The notes beneath the pieces were generated by a model. The model did not search any database. It was not told the DNA's origin and saw nothing but the letters and a program-made list of their open reading frames with translations. A program made the translations under genes and the position numbers. Below are positions 18,091 to 27,835 of a DNA stretch of 64,000 nucleotides, piece after piece; position 1 is the first letter of the stretch; each line of letters begins with the position of its first letter. Origin of the DNA: CAINVV01 sp037137375 (GTDB lineage Bacteria; Bacteroidota; Bacteroidia; Bacteroidales; Prolixibacteraceae); assembly GCA_037137375.1 (NCBI GenBank), contig JBAXKJ010000013.1, forward strand, positions 1 through 64,000. Direction: 5' to 3'.

Positions 18091-21000
18091 ATGAAAAAAA
18101 AATTGAACCAATGTTTAGTAAAGAAGAATGGCCTAAATAAACTAATCAATGTGATTCGCCTCAGCATTTTCATCCAGTTCTTCTCTTTATCACAGGCATT
18201 TGCAGTGGGCTCTTTTTCACAGCCGACCAAACTGAGTCTGGATATGAGAAATACCGGAATAGAAGATGTGAATACCGGCAGTTTGATAGCTGTAGAAAAC
18301 GAATATATCAGCCAACAGCAAAAATCCATTTCAGGGAAGGTGACCGATGCTTCCGGAGCGACATTACCTGGAGTTTCGGTAGTCGTAAAAGGGACTACTT
18401 CAGGTGTAATTACTGATATGGAAGGTAAGTTTTCCTTATCAAATATTCCTGATAATGCCACTTTACAGTTTTCGTTTGTAGGGATGAAGGGTCAGGAGAT
18501 TGTTATTGCAGGTAAAACAACTATAAATGTTACACTTTCAGACGATGCAATTGGTATTGAAGAGGTAGTTGCTATCGGATATGGAACCATGAAAAAATCA
18601 GACCTTGCCGGTGCTGTGGCATCTGTAAAAGGTGATGATTTAGGTAACACACAGGCAAATACAATTGTTCAAACATTACAAGGGAGAATATCTGGCGTTG
18701 ATATTAAGTCTGCTTCTAATGCACCAGGTGGAGACGTCAGGATCAGAATAAGGGGATCAAATTCGATTAATGCATCCAGTGAACCACTATATGTTATTGA
18801 TGGTTTTCCAATAGATAATAATAATACTGCACCTCAGGGAGCAGGTAATAATGCGTTTTCACCAAGTCCGCTATCCTCTATAAGCCCCAATGAAATCGAA
18901 TCAGTTGAAATATTGAAAGATGCTTCTGCAACTGCTATTTATGGATCCAGGGGAGCCAATGGAGTAGTTCTGATCACTACTAAGAATGGAAAGGCTGGAA
19001 AAGTAAAGGTAGATTTTGATTATTCTTTAAATGTTGCTTCAGTAAGAAAAAAACTTGAGCTATGTAACGCAGAGGAATTGGCCACATTAACAAATGAGTG
19101 GGCTAAAAATAATGGACTTCCTCTTATTTATGATGGTGTTAATAAGCCCCTTCCAAAAACACTTGGACAAGGTACCGACTGGCAGAATGCCATTTTTAGA
19201 ACCGCACTTACTCAAAATTATAATCTTTCAGTTTCAGGTGGAACTGAAAAGACTAAATACCTGATTGCTGGTAGTTATTTGGATCAAGATGGGATCATCA
19301 TAGAATCCAATTTCAAACGTTATGGATTAAGATTTAACTTAGATCAAAAGATCAGTGACAGAATAAAAATAGGTGTAAATATGAATGCCAACCGCACGAT
19401 AAATGATGCGGTGCCTTCCGATGGTACAGGTTATCAGAATGATTCACCACTATGGAATGCCTTGGCAACGACTCCGGTAATACCTATAATGGATGCAAAT
19501 GGCAATTACGTTCATAATTATTCCGAAGCGAATAAAATTCTCGAAAATCCAGTATCAATTGCAAAAACACGAACTGATATTACCTATACAAATCGTATTT
19601 TATCTAGTGCATTTGCCGATATTACTATCTTGAACGGACTTACGTTTCGTGCAAATTTTGGTGCGGATTTAATAAATTCAAAGCGAAATGTATATATTCC
19701 GAATACGGCACAAATTCAGGCCTTACCAAATTTGGGCGTTGCATCGATTGGAACAGTTCAGAGCTTAACCTGGTTGTCGGAATATACCTTAAATTACAAA
19801 AAAGATCTGGGGATTGGTCATCGGTTTTCGGCTATGGTAGGATACACAGCGCAAGGTACCAACATTGAGAGTGTATTTAGTGAGACAGATGACTTCTTTA
19901 GTAATAAATTCGAATACAATAATTTAAGTGTCGGTGCAAATCCCAGACCATCAGCAAGTAGTACCATTGAAAATGGTTTGTTGTCTTATATAGGAAGACT
20001 CAATTATGCATTTAAGGATAAATACCTATTTACTGGAACCATAAGGCAAGATGGATCATCGAAATTTGGAGAGAATAATAAATGGGGGACATTTCCTTCA
20101 GCAGCTCTTGCTTGGAGGGTGAGCCAGGAAAATTTTCTTAAAAACTCCAAAATAATAAGTGATTTGAAATTTAGAAGCAGTTATGGATTAACCGGGAATC
20201 AAAACATCGGTTCTTATTCATCTTTGGCACTTTATAATACCTCTCGAATAGTTTTGGGGGGATTGCCTATTGTAGGCCTTGTTCCGGGACGAATACCTAA
20301 TCCTGCACTGAAATGGGAAAAAACAGCTCAATTAAATATAGGTGTTGATGCAGCATTTTGGGAAGGAAAAATAAATTTCTCTGCCGATTATTATTCCAAA
20401 AAAACAAAAGACCTTTTATTGGATGTTACGATCCCGAGCCAATCAGGATATGTTAGTTCTGTTCAGAACATAGGAGAAGTGGAAAACAAAGGGATAGAAT
20501 TCAGCATAGGGGTTGACAATTCTTTCGGCGAAATAAAATGGAATTCTACCTTTAATATTTCATTCAATAGAAACAAATTGGTTTCGCTTCCGGAAGGGAC
20601 AGATCGGTTGCTTTTCGCTATCGGAAGAGGTGAATCTGCTGTAGGAGGACAATCTATTGCCATTCCTGGCAAACCTCTTGGACTATTCTATGGATATCAT
20701 TTTTTAGGAATCTGGCAGACCAATGAAGATATAATTGCTGCCGGCAATATTGTAGGAGGAGTAAACCGGCCTGGCCTGCCAAAATATGAAGACTTGAACG
20801 GGAACGGATTTAGGCAAGATGATGCAGACCGCAAAATAATTGGCGATCCTAATCCTGATTTTATCTATGGTTTTTCAAATGATTTATCCTGGAAAAATTT
20901 TAAACTGTCAATATTTATTAACGGCAGCTATGGGAATAAGATTGCAAATTTAAATCGAATTGGCTTATTGACATCTCCTCAAAAGAAAAATGTTTTGCAA

Positions 21001-21354
21001 ATATATTATGATCAAAGATGGACTGGCCCGGGCACTAGCAATACGATCGAAGCTCCTTTAATCAATGCCGGAGAGTGGAAAAATTTTAGTGACAGGGATA
21101 TAGAAGACGGATCATATTTAAGAGTTAAAACCATCAGCCTTTCATACAATTTACCTTTAAAGTTTTTTGGTGTAGACTGGATAAATAGCGCACAGATATA
21201 TTTTGCCGGAGAGAATCTTATCACCCTTACAAAATATTCGGGTTTTGATCCTGAGGTTGATCTCTACTCATCAAGCAATGTAAGCCTTGGAGTTGATAAT
21301 GGCGCATATCCTGCCTCCAAAAGTATTCGGTTTGGCGTGAAACTTGGTTTTTAA
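18091..21354 (+). CDS. SusC-like TonB-dependent transporter with internally deleted STN domain (module 3)
   Basis: This 1087-residue outer-membrane transporter has a signal segment (about residues 20-43), a regulatory beta domain (about 78-155), the TonB box EEVVAIGYG, plug and barrel. The STN region is reduced to its first strand (TKLSLDMRNTGIEDV, residues 46-60) and about 17 residues before KSISGKV; aligned with the module 1 SusC about 53 residues are missing. No sigma/FecR pair precedes this gene, so it has probably lost transducing ability and depends on another regulator or on readthrough. The ATG context CAAAATTATGAAAAAAAA matches the other susC starts. Confidence 0.93.
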   Translation: MKKKLNQCLVKKNGLNKLINVIRLSIFIQFFSLSQAFAVGSFSQPTKLSLDMRNTGIEDVNTGSLIAVENEYISQQQKSISGKVTDASGATLPGVSVVVKGTTSGVITDMEGKFSLSNIPDNATLQFSFVGMKGQEIVIAGKTTINVTLSDDAIGIEEVVAIGYGTMKKSDLAGAVASVKGDDLGNTQANTIVQTLQGRISGVDIKSASNAPGGDVRIRIRGSNSINASSEPLYVIDGFPIDNNNTAPQGAGNNAFSPSPLSSISPNEIESVEILKDASATAIYGSRGANGVVLITTKNGKAGKVKVDFDYSLNVASVRKKLELCNAEELATLTNEWAKNNGLPLIYDGVNKPLPKTLGQGTDWQNAIFRTALTQNYNLSVSGGTEKTKYLIAGSYLDQDGIIIESNFKRYGLRFNLDQKISDRIKIGVNMNANRTINDAVPSDGTGYQNDSPLWNALATTPVIPIMDANGNYVHNYSEANKILENPVSIAKTRTDITYTNRILSSAFADITILNGLTFRANFGADLINSKRNVYIPNTAQIQALPNLGVASIGTVQSLTWLSEYTLNYKKDLGIGHRFSAMVGYTAQGTNIESVFSETDDFFSNKFEYNNLSVGANPRPSASSTIENGLLSYIGRLNYAFKDKYLFTGTIRQDGSSKFGENNKWGTFPSAALAWRVSQENFLKNSKIISDLKFRSSYGLTGNQNIGSYSSLALYNTSRIVLGGLPIVGLVPGRIPNPALKWEKTAQLNIGVDAAFWEGKINFSADYYSKKTKDLLLDVTIPSQSGYVSSVQNIGEVENKGIEFSIGVDNSFGEIKWNSTFNISFNRNKLVSLPEGTDRLLFAIGRGESAVGGQSIAIPGKPLGLFYGYHFLGIWQTNEDIIAAGNIVGGVNRPGLPKYEDLNGNGFRQDDADRKIIGDPNPDFIYGFSNDLSWKNFKLSIFINGSYGNKIANLNRIGLLTSPQKKNVLQIYYDQRWTGPGTSNTIEAPLINAGEWKNFSDRDIEDGSYLRVKTISLSYNLPLKFFGVDWINSAQIYFAGENLITLTKYSGFDPEVDLYSSSNVSLGVDNGAYPASKSIRFGVKLGF

Positions 21355-21376
21355 ATTAACTTTAAGATTAACGATT

Positions 21377-22816
21377 ATGAAAAATATATTCAAATACAGT
21401 TTGCTCTTTGTGCCATTAATGTTTGTCATTTCATGCCAAAGTATTTTGGAAGAGAATCCTCCCAGTTCCATAAGTATATCAAGCTTTTACAAGTCTGAAA
21501 GTGATGCTTTGATAGGACTATATGGCGCTTACAGTAATATTTATGATATTTCAGGAACTTCATACCTAAATTACTCGGAATTGAATGCCGATGATCTGGT
21601 AATTTCGCCCATTGTTTCAGACTCATTTTCTTGGGATAATTTTACCTACAGCAGCAATGTAGCAGTTGATCTATGGTCAAGTTGTTTTTCAGGGATTAAC
21701 AAAGCAAATGAAGTAATTTTTTATACAGAAAAGCTAGATTTTGCTAATAAGGCTGCTATCATTTCTGAGGCCAAAGCATTGAGAGCCTATTACTATTTTC
21801 AATTGGTTCAAGTTATGGGAGGAGTCTCACTCTATGAAACTCCTACCATTGGTTTTGAAGCCATCTATGCCTCCAGGGCAACAGCAGATGAAGTATATAA
21901 TATGATTTTCCGTGATTTGAAGGATGCAGCGACCAAACTCAACTCAAAAAGCACCCCAGGAAGGATTAATTCGGATATTGCAAATGCTTTATTGGCTAGG
22001 ATCTACCTGTATAGAGGAGATTATCAAAATGCTTTGACCTTTGCCAAAAATGTAATTAATTCAGGAAGGTATAGTCTTTTTGCAGATTATGCTGCAATTT
22101 TCAAATCGGCAAACAATAATGGAATTGAACACATTTTTCAGGTGCAATATTTAGCTGGTGAAAGAAATAACAGTGTGCCTGGCAATTTTGGTCCCCGATC
22201 ACAGGCATCGATTTATAAGACTTCTTTTTGGGCTAAGACAGATCTTCCGGGTTCTTTCGCCCCTTCGTCAGAGTTTATTGCACAAAATCCGGTATCATAC
22301 CGTAGATCCGCAACAATTGCTGATCGATATCAACATATTGACGGAGTAACAGGTACGCTTACAATGCAGCAAGTTTACGGAGGCAAATTCCCATATTACG
22401 TCTGCAAATTTGATGACAGGAAAGCTGAGTTACTGTCTGGAGAGAATTTTACAATTATCAGATATGCTGATATATTGTTAATTGCTGCGGAGTCATTAAA
22501 CGAAGTTGATCCTACTAATATTGAAAAATACATTTGGATTAATAAAATACGACAAAGAGCCAGAAATAGCGTTGCAACTGATCTACCCGATTTATTGGGC
22601 TTGTCGCAAGATCAATTCAGAACAGCCGTATTGGAAGAACGAAGGTTTGAATTGGCATTTGAAGGGCAAAGGGCCTGGGATCTGAAAAGAAGAGGATTGT
22701 TTTTGCAAAAAATAAGAGCTCAGGGGAAAACCGTTCAAGATTACATGTTGCTATTCCCAATACCCGATACCCAGGTTAAGCTGAACAAAAACTTGGTTCA
22801 AAACACGGGCTGGTAA
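21377..22816 (+). CDS. SusD/RagB-family glycan-binding lipoprotein (module 3)
   Basis: This 479-residue lipoprotein has a lipobox ending at Cys19 (MFVISC). SusD features include the helix ISEAKALRAYYYFQLVQVMGG and the C-terminal LEERRFELAFEGQRAWDLKR and LLFPIPDTQV blocks. The frame is open back to 21344, overlapping susC, but the ATG at 21377 starts the signal peptide with the MKNI style of the other SusD proteins and is preferred. It is the partner of the preceding SusC and lies directly before the GH29 and sulfatase genes. Confidence 0.92.
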   Translation: MKNIFKYSLLFVPLMFVISCQSILEENPPSSISISSFYKSESDALIGLYGAYSNIYDISGTSYLNYSELNADDLVISPIVSDSFSWDNFTYSSNVAVDLWSSCFSGINKANEVIFYTEKLDFANKAAIISEAKALRAYYYFQLVQVMGGVSLYETPTIGFEAIYASRATADEVYNMIFRDLKDAATKLNSKSTPGRINSDIANALLARIYLYRGDYQNALTFAKNVINSGRYSLFADYAAIFKSANNNGIEHIFQVQYLAGERNNSVPGNFGPRSQASIYKTSFWAKTDLPGSFAPSSEFIAQNPVSYRRSATIADRYQHIDGVTGTLTMQQVYGGKFPYYVCKFDDRKAELLSGENFTIIRYADILLIAAESLNEVDPTNIEKYIWINKIRQRARNSVATDLPDLLGLSQDQFRTAVLEERRFELAFEGQRAWDLKRRGLFLQKIRAQGKTVQDYMLLFPIPDTQVKLNKNLVQNTGW

Positions 22817-22968
22817 AATATGAATACCGGATAGTCAAATTGACGGATTTTTTTCAGGAAGAAATAATGATCTACTATCACAATTCTGGATGAGTTCTAT
22901 TGTTTCTTCAGAAAAAATCCGTCAATAGTATTCTACATAGTTTTTATTTATTTCCAAAAAAAGATGAT

Positions 22969-24636
22969 ATGAAATTTATGCTTACAGTTTTTTTATCCGG
23001 TCTTATGTGCTTTAACTGTTTATCGCAATCTAATACAGACAAGATGACATGGTGGAAGGATGCAAAATTTGGAATATTTATTCATTGGGGGGTCTATTCT
23101 GTACCTGCCGGAATTTATAAGAGCCAAGAAGTAAAAGGGATTGGAGAGTGGATCATGAATAAAGGGAAAATACCCGTAACAGAATACAAAGCTTATTCAA
23201 AGCAATTTAACCCGATTAAATATGATCCCGGTTCTTGGGTGAAGCTGGCAGAACAAGCAGGAGCGAAATACCTGGTTATTACTTCAAAGCACCACGACGG
23301 ATTTGCTTTGTTTGATTCAAAGGTAACCAATTGGAATGTTGTAAATGCTACGCCTTATGGGAAAGACTTACTTAAACCGCTTGCTGATGCATGTCACAAA
23401 GAAGGTATTCGCCTGGGATTTTATTATTCTCAGGCCCAGGACTGGAACCATCCCGGTGGGGCAGCAAGTGGTGGGCATTGGGATAAAGCACAAGACGGTT
23501 CAATGGATGACTACATTGAGAAGATTGCTGTCCCACAGGTTAAAGAAATCCTTTCAAATTATGGTCAGGTGGACATTCTGTGGTGGGATACGCCATACGA
23601 CATGACTAATGAAAGAGCAAAAAAATTTGAATCTGTAATTAGTAAGTATCCTAATTTGATAACCAACAACCGCTTGGGTGGAGGTTATGAAGGAGACACT
23701 GAAACCCCTGAACAATTTGTCCCGGCAACAGGTTTCCCCGGTAGGAACTGGGAAACCTGCATGACTATGAATGACACATGGGGATTTAAATCAACCGATC
23801 ATAACTGGAAATCTTCAGAAGTAATCATCCAAACTTTAATTGATATCGTAAGCAAAGGGGGAAACTACCTGTTGAATGTTGGCCCAACATCTGAAGGGCT
23901 TATCCCTGAACCGAGCATTGAACGCATGAAAGTTATCGGCCAATGGATGAAAACCAATGGTGAAGCAATATATGGCACCACTGCAAGCCCGTTCCCTTAT
24001 CTTTCCTGGGGCCGGTGTACCCAAATAGAAAATAAATTATATCTGCATGTTTTTAATTGGCCGAAGAATGGTCAGTTGTCAGTTCCAATACAAAACAAGG
24101 TGAAAGAAGCCTATCTTCTTGCCAATCAAAAAACGAAATTTAAAGTTGATAAGTACGAAGATAAAAATGTCCTTCACTTGAGTGGGGTGGCTCCCGATAA
24201 AGTGGCATCAGTCATTGTTCTTGAAATTGAGGGAAAGCCTGAAATCCTGCCTTTGCCGGCAACAGGAAAACAATCAAAGGCAAGTAGCACCAAAGAGGGT
24301 ACTTCAGTTGCCAGTCTGTTTGATGGTGACCCCAAAAATAAATGGCAACCTTCGGATCAGGATAAAGAGAGATGGGCAGAAGTTGATTTGGGGGAAAATC
24401 TAGCAATTGGTGCTTGTTCTATGGTAGAACCATGGGATCCATGGGACAACAAAGGACAGAAAATTGATATCCAATACAAAGAGGGAAAGAATTGGATTAC
24501 TGCTGTTGAATTTACAACAAAAGGGACAGGACATACCCAGTCGTTCAACCCAGTAAAATCCAGGTATTTCAGACTTAGAATACTTGAATCAAAGGAACCA
24601 GCATTAAATGAATGGATACTTTTTAGGGCAGAATAA
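22969..24636 (+). CDS. GH29 alpha-L-fucosidase with C-terminal F5/8-type C domain
   Basis: This secreted 555-residue enzyme has a signal peptide (MKFMLTVFLSGLMCFNCLSQ), the GH29 barrel with FGIFIHWG and ITSKHHDGFALFDS, and the nucleophile Asp207 in VDILWWDTP. After residue 430 a discoidin-like carbohydrate-binding domain follows (DGDPKNKWQP, WAEVDLGENL, SRYFRLRIL). It should release terminal alpha-L-fucose. The ORF is open to a TTG at 22900; the ATG at 22969 matches the signal peptide. The two sulfatase genes follow after 29 bases, so its substrate is plausibly a sulfated fucosylated polysaccharide. Confidence 0.92.
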   Translation: MKFMLTVFLSGLMCFNCLSQSNTDKMTWWKDAKFGIFIHWGVYSVPAGIYKSQEVKGIGEWIMNKGKIPVTEYKAYSKQFNPIKYDPGSWVKLAEQAGAKYLVITSKHHDGFALFDSKVTNWNVVNATPYGKDLLKPLADACHKEGIRLGFYYSQAQDWNHPGGAASGGHWDKAQDGSMDDYIEKIAVPQVKEILSNYGQVDILWWDTPYDMTNERAKKFESVISKYPNLITNNRLGGGYEGDTETPEQFVPATGFPGRNWETCMTMNDTWGFKSTDHNWKSSEVIIQTLIDIVSKGGNYLLNVGPTSEGLIPEPSIERMKVIGQWMKTNGEAIYGTTASPFPYLSWGRCTQIENKLYLHVFNWPKNGQLSVPIQNKVKEAYLLANQKTKFKVDKYEDKNVLHLSGVAPDKVASVIVLEIEGKPEILPLPATGKQSKASSTKEGTSVASLFDGDPKNKWQPSDQDKERWAEVDLGENLAIGACSMVEPWDPWDNKGQKIDIQYKEGKNWITAVEFTTKGTGHTQSFNPVKSRYFRLRILESKEPALNEWILFRAE

Positions 24637-24665
24637 ATTTTTTTTATCCTTTTTATACATCTGGA

Positions 24666-26135
24666 ATGAGAAATATGATTTTTGGATTAGCGATGGTTGG
24701 TACATTCCCGGCAGTGGCTCAAAATAAGCCAAATATAATCTTGTTGATGGCAGATGATCTTGGTTGGGCAGATACTGGCTTCAACGGAAACAAAATCATA
24801 AGAACCCCTAACCTTGATAAAATGGCCAAAGAGGGGGTTCGGTTTAATCGTTTTTATTCTGCATCGGCCGAATGTTCTCCAACAAGGGCCAGTGTACTTA
24901 CCGGACGGAATCCGTTTAGGATAGGAGTGTATGAGGCAAATTCAGGAATTCTTCGCCCGGAAGAGATTACTTTGCCTGAATTACTAAACGGTGAAGGGTA
25001 CACAACCGGACTTTTTGGCAAATGGCATTTGGGAACATTGACCCATAAGGAGAAAGATGCTAATCGCGGGAAACCAGGTAACTTAAAAGAATTTAACCCA
25101 CCGGTAATGCATGGATACGATTGTGCATTCGTCACAGAATCAAAAGTACCTACTTATGATCCAATGAAGAAACCGCGAGACCGTTTTGATAAAGAGGGAT
25201 GGGATTATTTAAAAGAAAATGAACCTTTCGAGCCATTTGGCACAGCCTATTGGGATATCAATGGGAACAAAGTAACCGACAACCTGGATGGGGACGATAG
25301 TAGGGTAATTATGGATCGGGCCATTCCATTTGTAGAGCAAGCAATTATGAACTCGACTCCATTTTTAGCTGTTATTTGGTTTCATTCACCTCATATGCCC
25401 TGTGTGGCCGGTCCTAAATATCAGGAAATGTATAAAGGCCAGGATTCCAAGATGCGAAACTATGCAGGCAGTATAACGGCACTGGACGAACAAGTCGGCC
25501 GATTAAGGGAAATTTTGAAAGACAGGGGAGTTGATTCAAATACAATGATCTGGTTCTGCAGTGACAATGGACCTGAAGATGGAAGCCCCGGAAGTGCAGG
25601 AATATTTCGGGAAAGAAAACACTCGTTGCATGAAGGTGGAGTTCGTGTGCCAGGATTATTGGTTTGGCCCCAGAAAATAACCCATCCATTTGTTACAGAT
25701 ATGCCTTGTGTTACTTCGGATTATTTACCAACAATTATGGAGGTCTTAAAAATTAAGAAAAGTAAAGTATCCAATCAGTTAGATGGGATTAGCCTACTAC
25801 CCTTGTTGGAAGGGAGGATGTCGGCACGACCAAAGCCGATTGGATTTTGCTTTCCGGGTCAGGTGAGTTATTGCAATAATCAGCATAAGCTTTATGCGCG
25901 GGATGGAGTATATGAATTGTATGATATTCTGAAAGATCCAGAAGAGAAAAATGATATCCAACTTGAAAAATCCTATATATTTAAACATTTTAAAAAAAAT
26001 ATTAACCAATTTGTCTTGTCCTGCAAGTTAAGTTTTGAAGGGAAAGAAAACGAAAAGGCTTCATATGAGAGACTAAACCAGAAGTGGATTGATCCTACTT
26101 TACCAAAACCCAGGCAGATTAAGACTTCAGAATAA
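24666..26135 (+). CDS. S1-family sulfatase (first)
   Basis: This exported 489-residue sulfatase has a short signal peptide (MIFGLAMVGTFPAVAQ). The metal-binding MADDLGWADTG and the formylglycine motif C70-S-P-T-R74 in AECSPTRASVLTGR are intact, and a second metal-site region CSDNGPEDGSPGS is visible. Cys70 should be oxidised to formylglycine by a maturase not seen in this window. It should remove sulfate esters from glycans in the periplasm. It lies 29 bases after the fucosidase gene and precedes a second sulfatase of a different subgroup. Confidence 0.92.
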   Translation: MRNMIFGLAMVGTFPAVAQNKPNIILLMADDLGWADTGFNGNKIIRTPNLDKMAKEGVRFNRFYSASAECSPTRASVLTGRNPFRIGVYEANSGILRPEEITLPELLNGEGYTTGLFGKWHLGTLTHKEKDANRGKPGNLKEFNPPVMHGYDCAFVTESKVPTYDPMKKPRDRFDKEGWDYLKENEPFEPFGTAYWDINGNKVTDNLDGDDSRVIMDRAIPFVEQAIMNSTPFLAVIWFHSPHMPCVAGPKYQEMYKGQDSKMRNYAGSITALDEQVGRLREILKDRGVDSNTMIWFCSDNGPEDGSPGSAGIFRERKHSLHEGGVRVPGLLVWPQKITHPFVTDMPCVTSDYLPTIMEVLKIKKSKVSNQLDGISLLPLLEGRMSARPKPIGFCFPGQVSYCNNQHKLYARDGVYELYDILKDPEEKNDIQLEKSYIFKHFKKNINQFVLSCKLSFEGKENEKASYERLNQKWIDPTLPKPRQIKTSE

Positions 26136-26172
26136 AAAAATACGAATAAATCAACTCCCAATAGGAATATAC

Positions 26173-27684
26173 ATGAAACACTCCATCTTACCATTATCTG
26201 CACTTATGTTTTTTGGAACAACTGTGATCAGCAACATTGGTAAAGCTTCAACAGAAGTAAAGAAAATGCCCAATATCCTTTTCCTGTTTGCAGATGACCA
26301 GAGGGCCGATGCCATCGGATGTTCAGGAAACACTTATATAAAAACGCCCAATATTGATATGTTGGCAGTTAATGGAGTGCGCTTCAGTAATTGTTTTGTA
26401 ATGGGAGGCCACCATGGAGCAATTTGTGCACCTAGCCGGGCCATGCTTATGAGCGGAAAAAGTCTTTTTCATGTCTATGACGTACTTGACGGAGTGCCTA
26501 CCATGCCCATGTATTTGGCTCGCTATGGCTACGAAACCTTCGGAACCGGTAAATGGCACAATGGGGCAAAGAGTTTTGAAGCTTCCTTTCAGAAAGGCGA
26601 AAATGTTTTTCTTGGGGGTATGGCCGACCATTACAATGTGCCATGCTGTAGTCTTGGGAGCGATAGAAAACTAAGCGCACCTGTAACAAAGGGTTATTCC
26701 ACCGATCTGTTCGCCAACGCTGCGATTGGTTATCTGAACAGTTATGCCAAAGGGACACGCGAAAAACCTTTCTTTTGTTATGTGGCCTTTACTGCCCCAC
26801 ATGACCCTCGTTCTCCACGGAAAGACTACATAGGAATGTATCCGGATGGCTCAATTCTCTTGCCGGGGAACTTTAAGGCATTGCATCCTTTCAAATTTGA
26901 TGACTTAAATATCAGGGACGAAACCCTCGCCCCATGGCCCCGAACTCCGGAAATTGTACAACAATCCCTCTCTGATTATTATGCACTGATTAGTCATCTT
27001 GACAATCGGATAGGAGATATAATTGAGACCTTGAAAAAGCAAGGGTTGTATGAAAATACAATCATCATTTATGCTGCCGACAATGGTCTTGCAATAGGAA
27101 GTCATGGGTTAATGGGTAAGCAGGACCTATACGAGCACAGCATGAAAGTCCCTTTGATCATCTGCGGACCAGGAATCCCCAAAAAGGAAGTCAGGGAGGC
27201 ACTGGTTTACCTCTACGATCTCTTTCCAACTCTGGTAAACTTATGTGATTTGCCTGCTCCAGATGGTGTGGACGGTAAGAATTTTGTTCCGGTTATTCAG
27301 GGCAAGGAAAAGAACATCCGCAGTTCGCTGTATACGGCCTATCGAAATACTGCCAGAGCAGTGCGAACCGATGAATGGAAATTGATAAGTTATCCACAAC
27401 AGAATTTTACGCAGCTGTTTAATTTAAAGAACGACCCACTTGAAATTAGTAACCTGGCGTCACTTCCAGAGAATAAGCAGAAGGTTGATGAATTATTGAC
27501 ATTATTGAACGAATGGCATACCTTAACTAATGATACTGCAACAATGGACCCGAAAACGATATTGCCGCTAGAATACGACTACAAGACACTAAAACAGGTA
27601 CCTGATAATTTGCAACCGGAGTATATCCTTAAGAAGTATTTTAAAGGAGTTGATTTGAAACACATTAACAAATCTGAGCACTAA
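26173..27684 (+). CDS. S1-family sulfatase (second)
   Basis: This 503-residue sulfatase has a signal peptide (MKHSILPLSALMFFGTTVIS), the metal motif FLFADDQRADAIG and the formylglycine motif C85-A-P-S-R89 in GAICAPSRAMLMSG, with YAADNGLAIGSHGLMGKQ as the second metal site. It is only distantly like the preceding sulfatase, so the two probably cut different sulfate positions. The open frame reaches back to 26089 inside the first sulfatase, but the ATG at 26173 removes that overlap and gives a proper signal peptide. Confidence 0.92.
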   Translation: MKHSILPLSALMFFGTTVISNIGKASTEVKKMPNILFLFADDQRADAIGCSGNTYIKTPNIDMLAVNGVRFSNCFVMGGHHGAICAPSRAMLMSGKSLFHVYDVLDGVPTMPMYLARYGYETFGTGKWHNGAKSFEASFQKGENVFLGGMADHYNVPCCSLGSDRKLSAPVTKGYSTDLFANAAIGYLNSYAKGTREKPFFCYVAFTAPHDPRSPRKDYIGMYPDGSILLPGNFKALHPFKFDDLNIRDETLAPWPRTPEIVQQSLSDYYALISHLDNRIGDIIETLKKQGLYENTIIIYAADNGLAIGSHGLMGKQDLYEHSMKVPLIICGPGIPKKEVREALVYLYDLFPTLVNLCDLPAPDGVDGKNFVPVIQGKEKNIRSSLYTAYRNTARAVRTDEWKLISYPQQNFTQLFNLKNDPLEISNLASLPENKQKVDELLTLLNEWHTLTNDTATMDPKTILPLEYDYKTLKQVPDNLQPEYILKKYFKGVDLKHINKSEH

Positions 27685-27835
27685 ACTACTTTTCTCCTGA
27701 AAAGCCCGAAAAATTGCAAACATTGAAAAATTTAGTTTTCCAGAAGTCTTTGTCTGTGATTTCTGCTTGAACAATTGCCTCGCAAATAAATAGTTATAAG
27801 TATCTAAGATCAAAATCTGTTTAATTGTTAAAAAG

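Noticed and set aside
2089..22816. Three SusC/SusD pairs as recent tandem duplications
   Set aside because: Only the N-terminal beta domain is nearly identical; SusD proteins and barrels are clearly divergent, so recent whole-gene duplication is unlikely.
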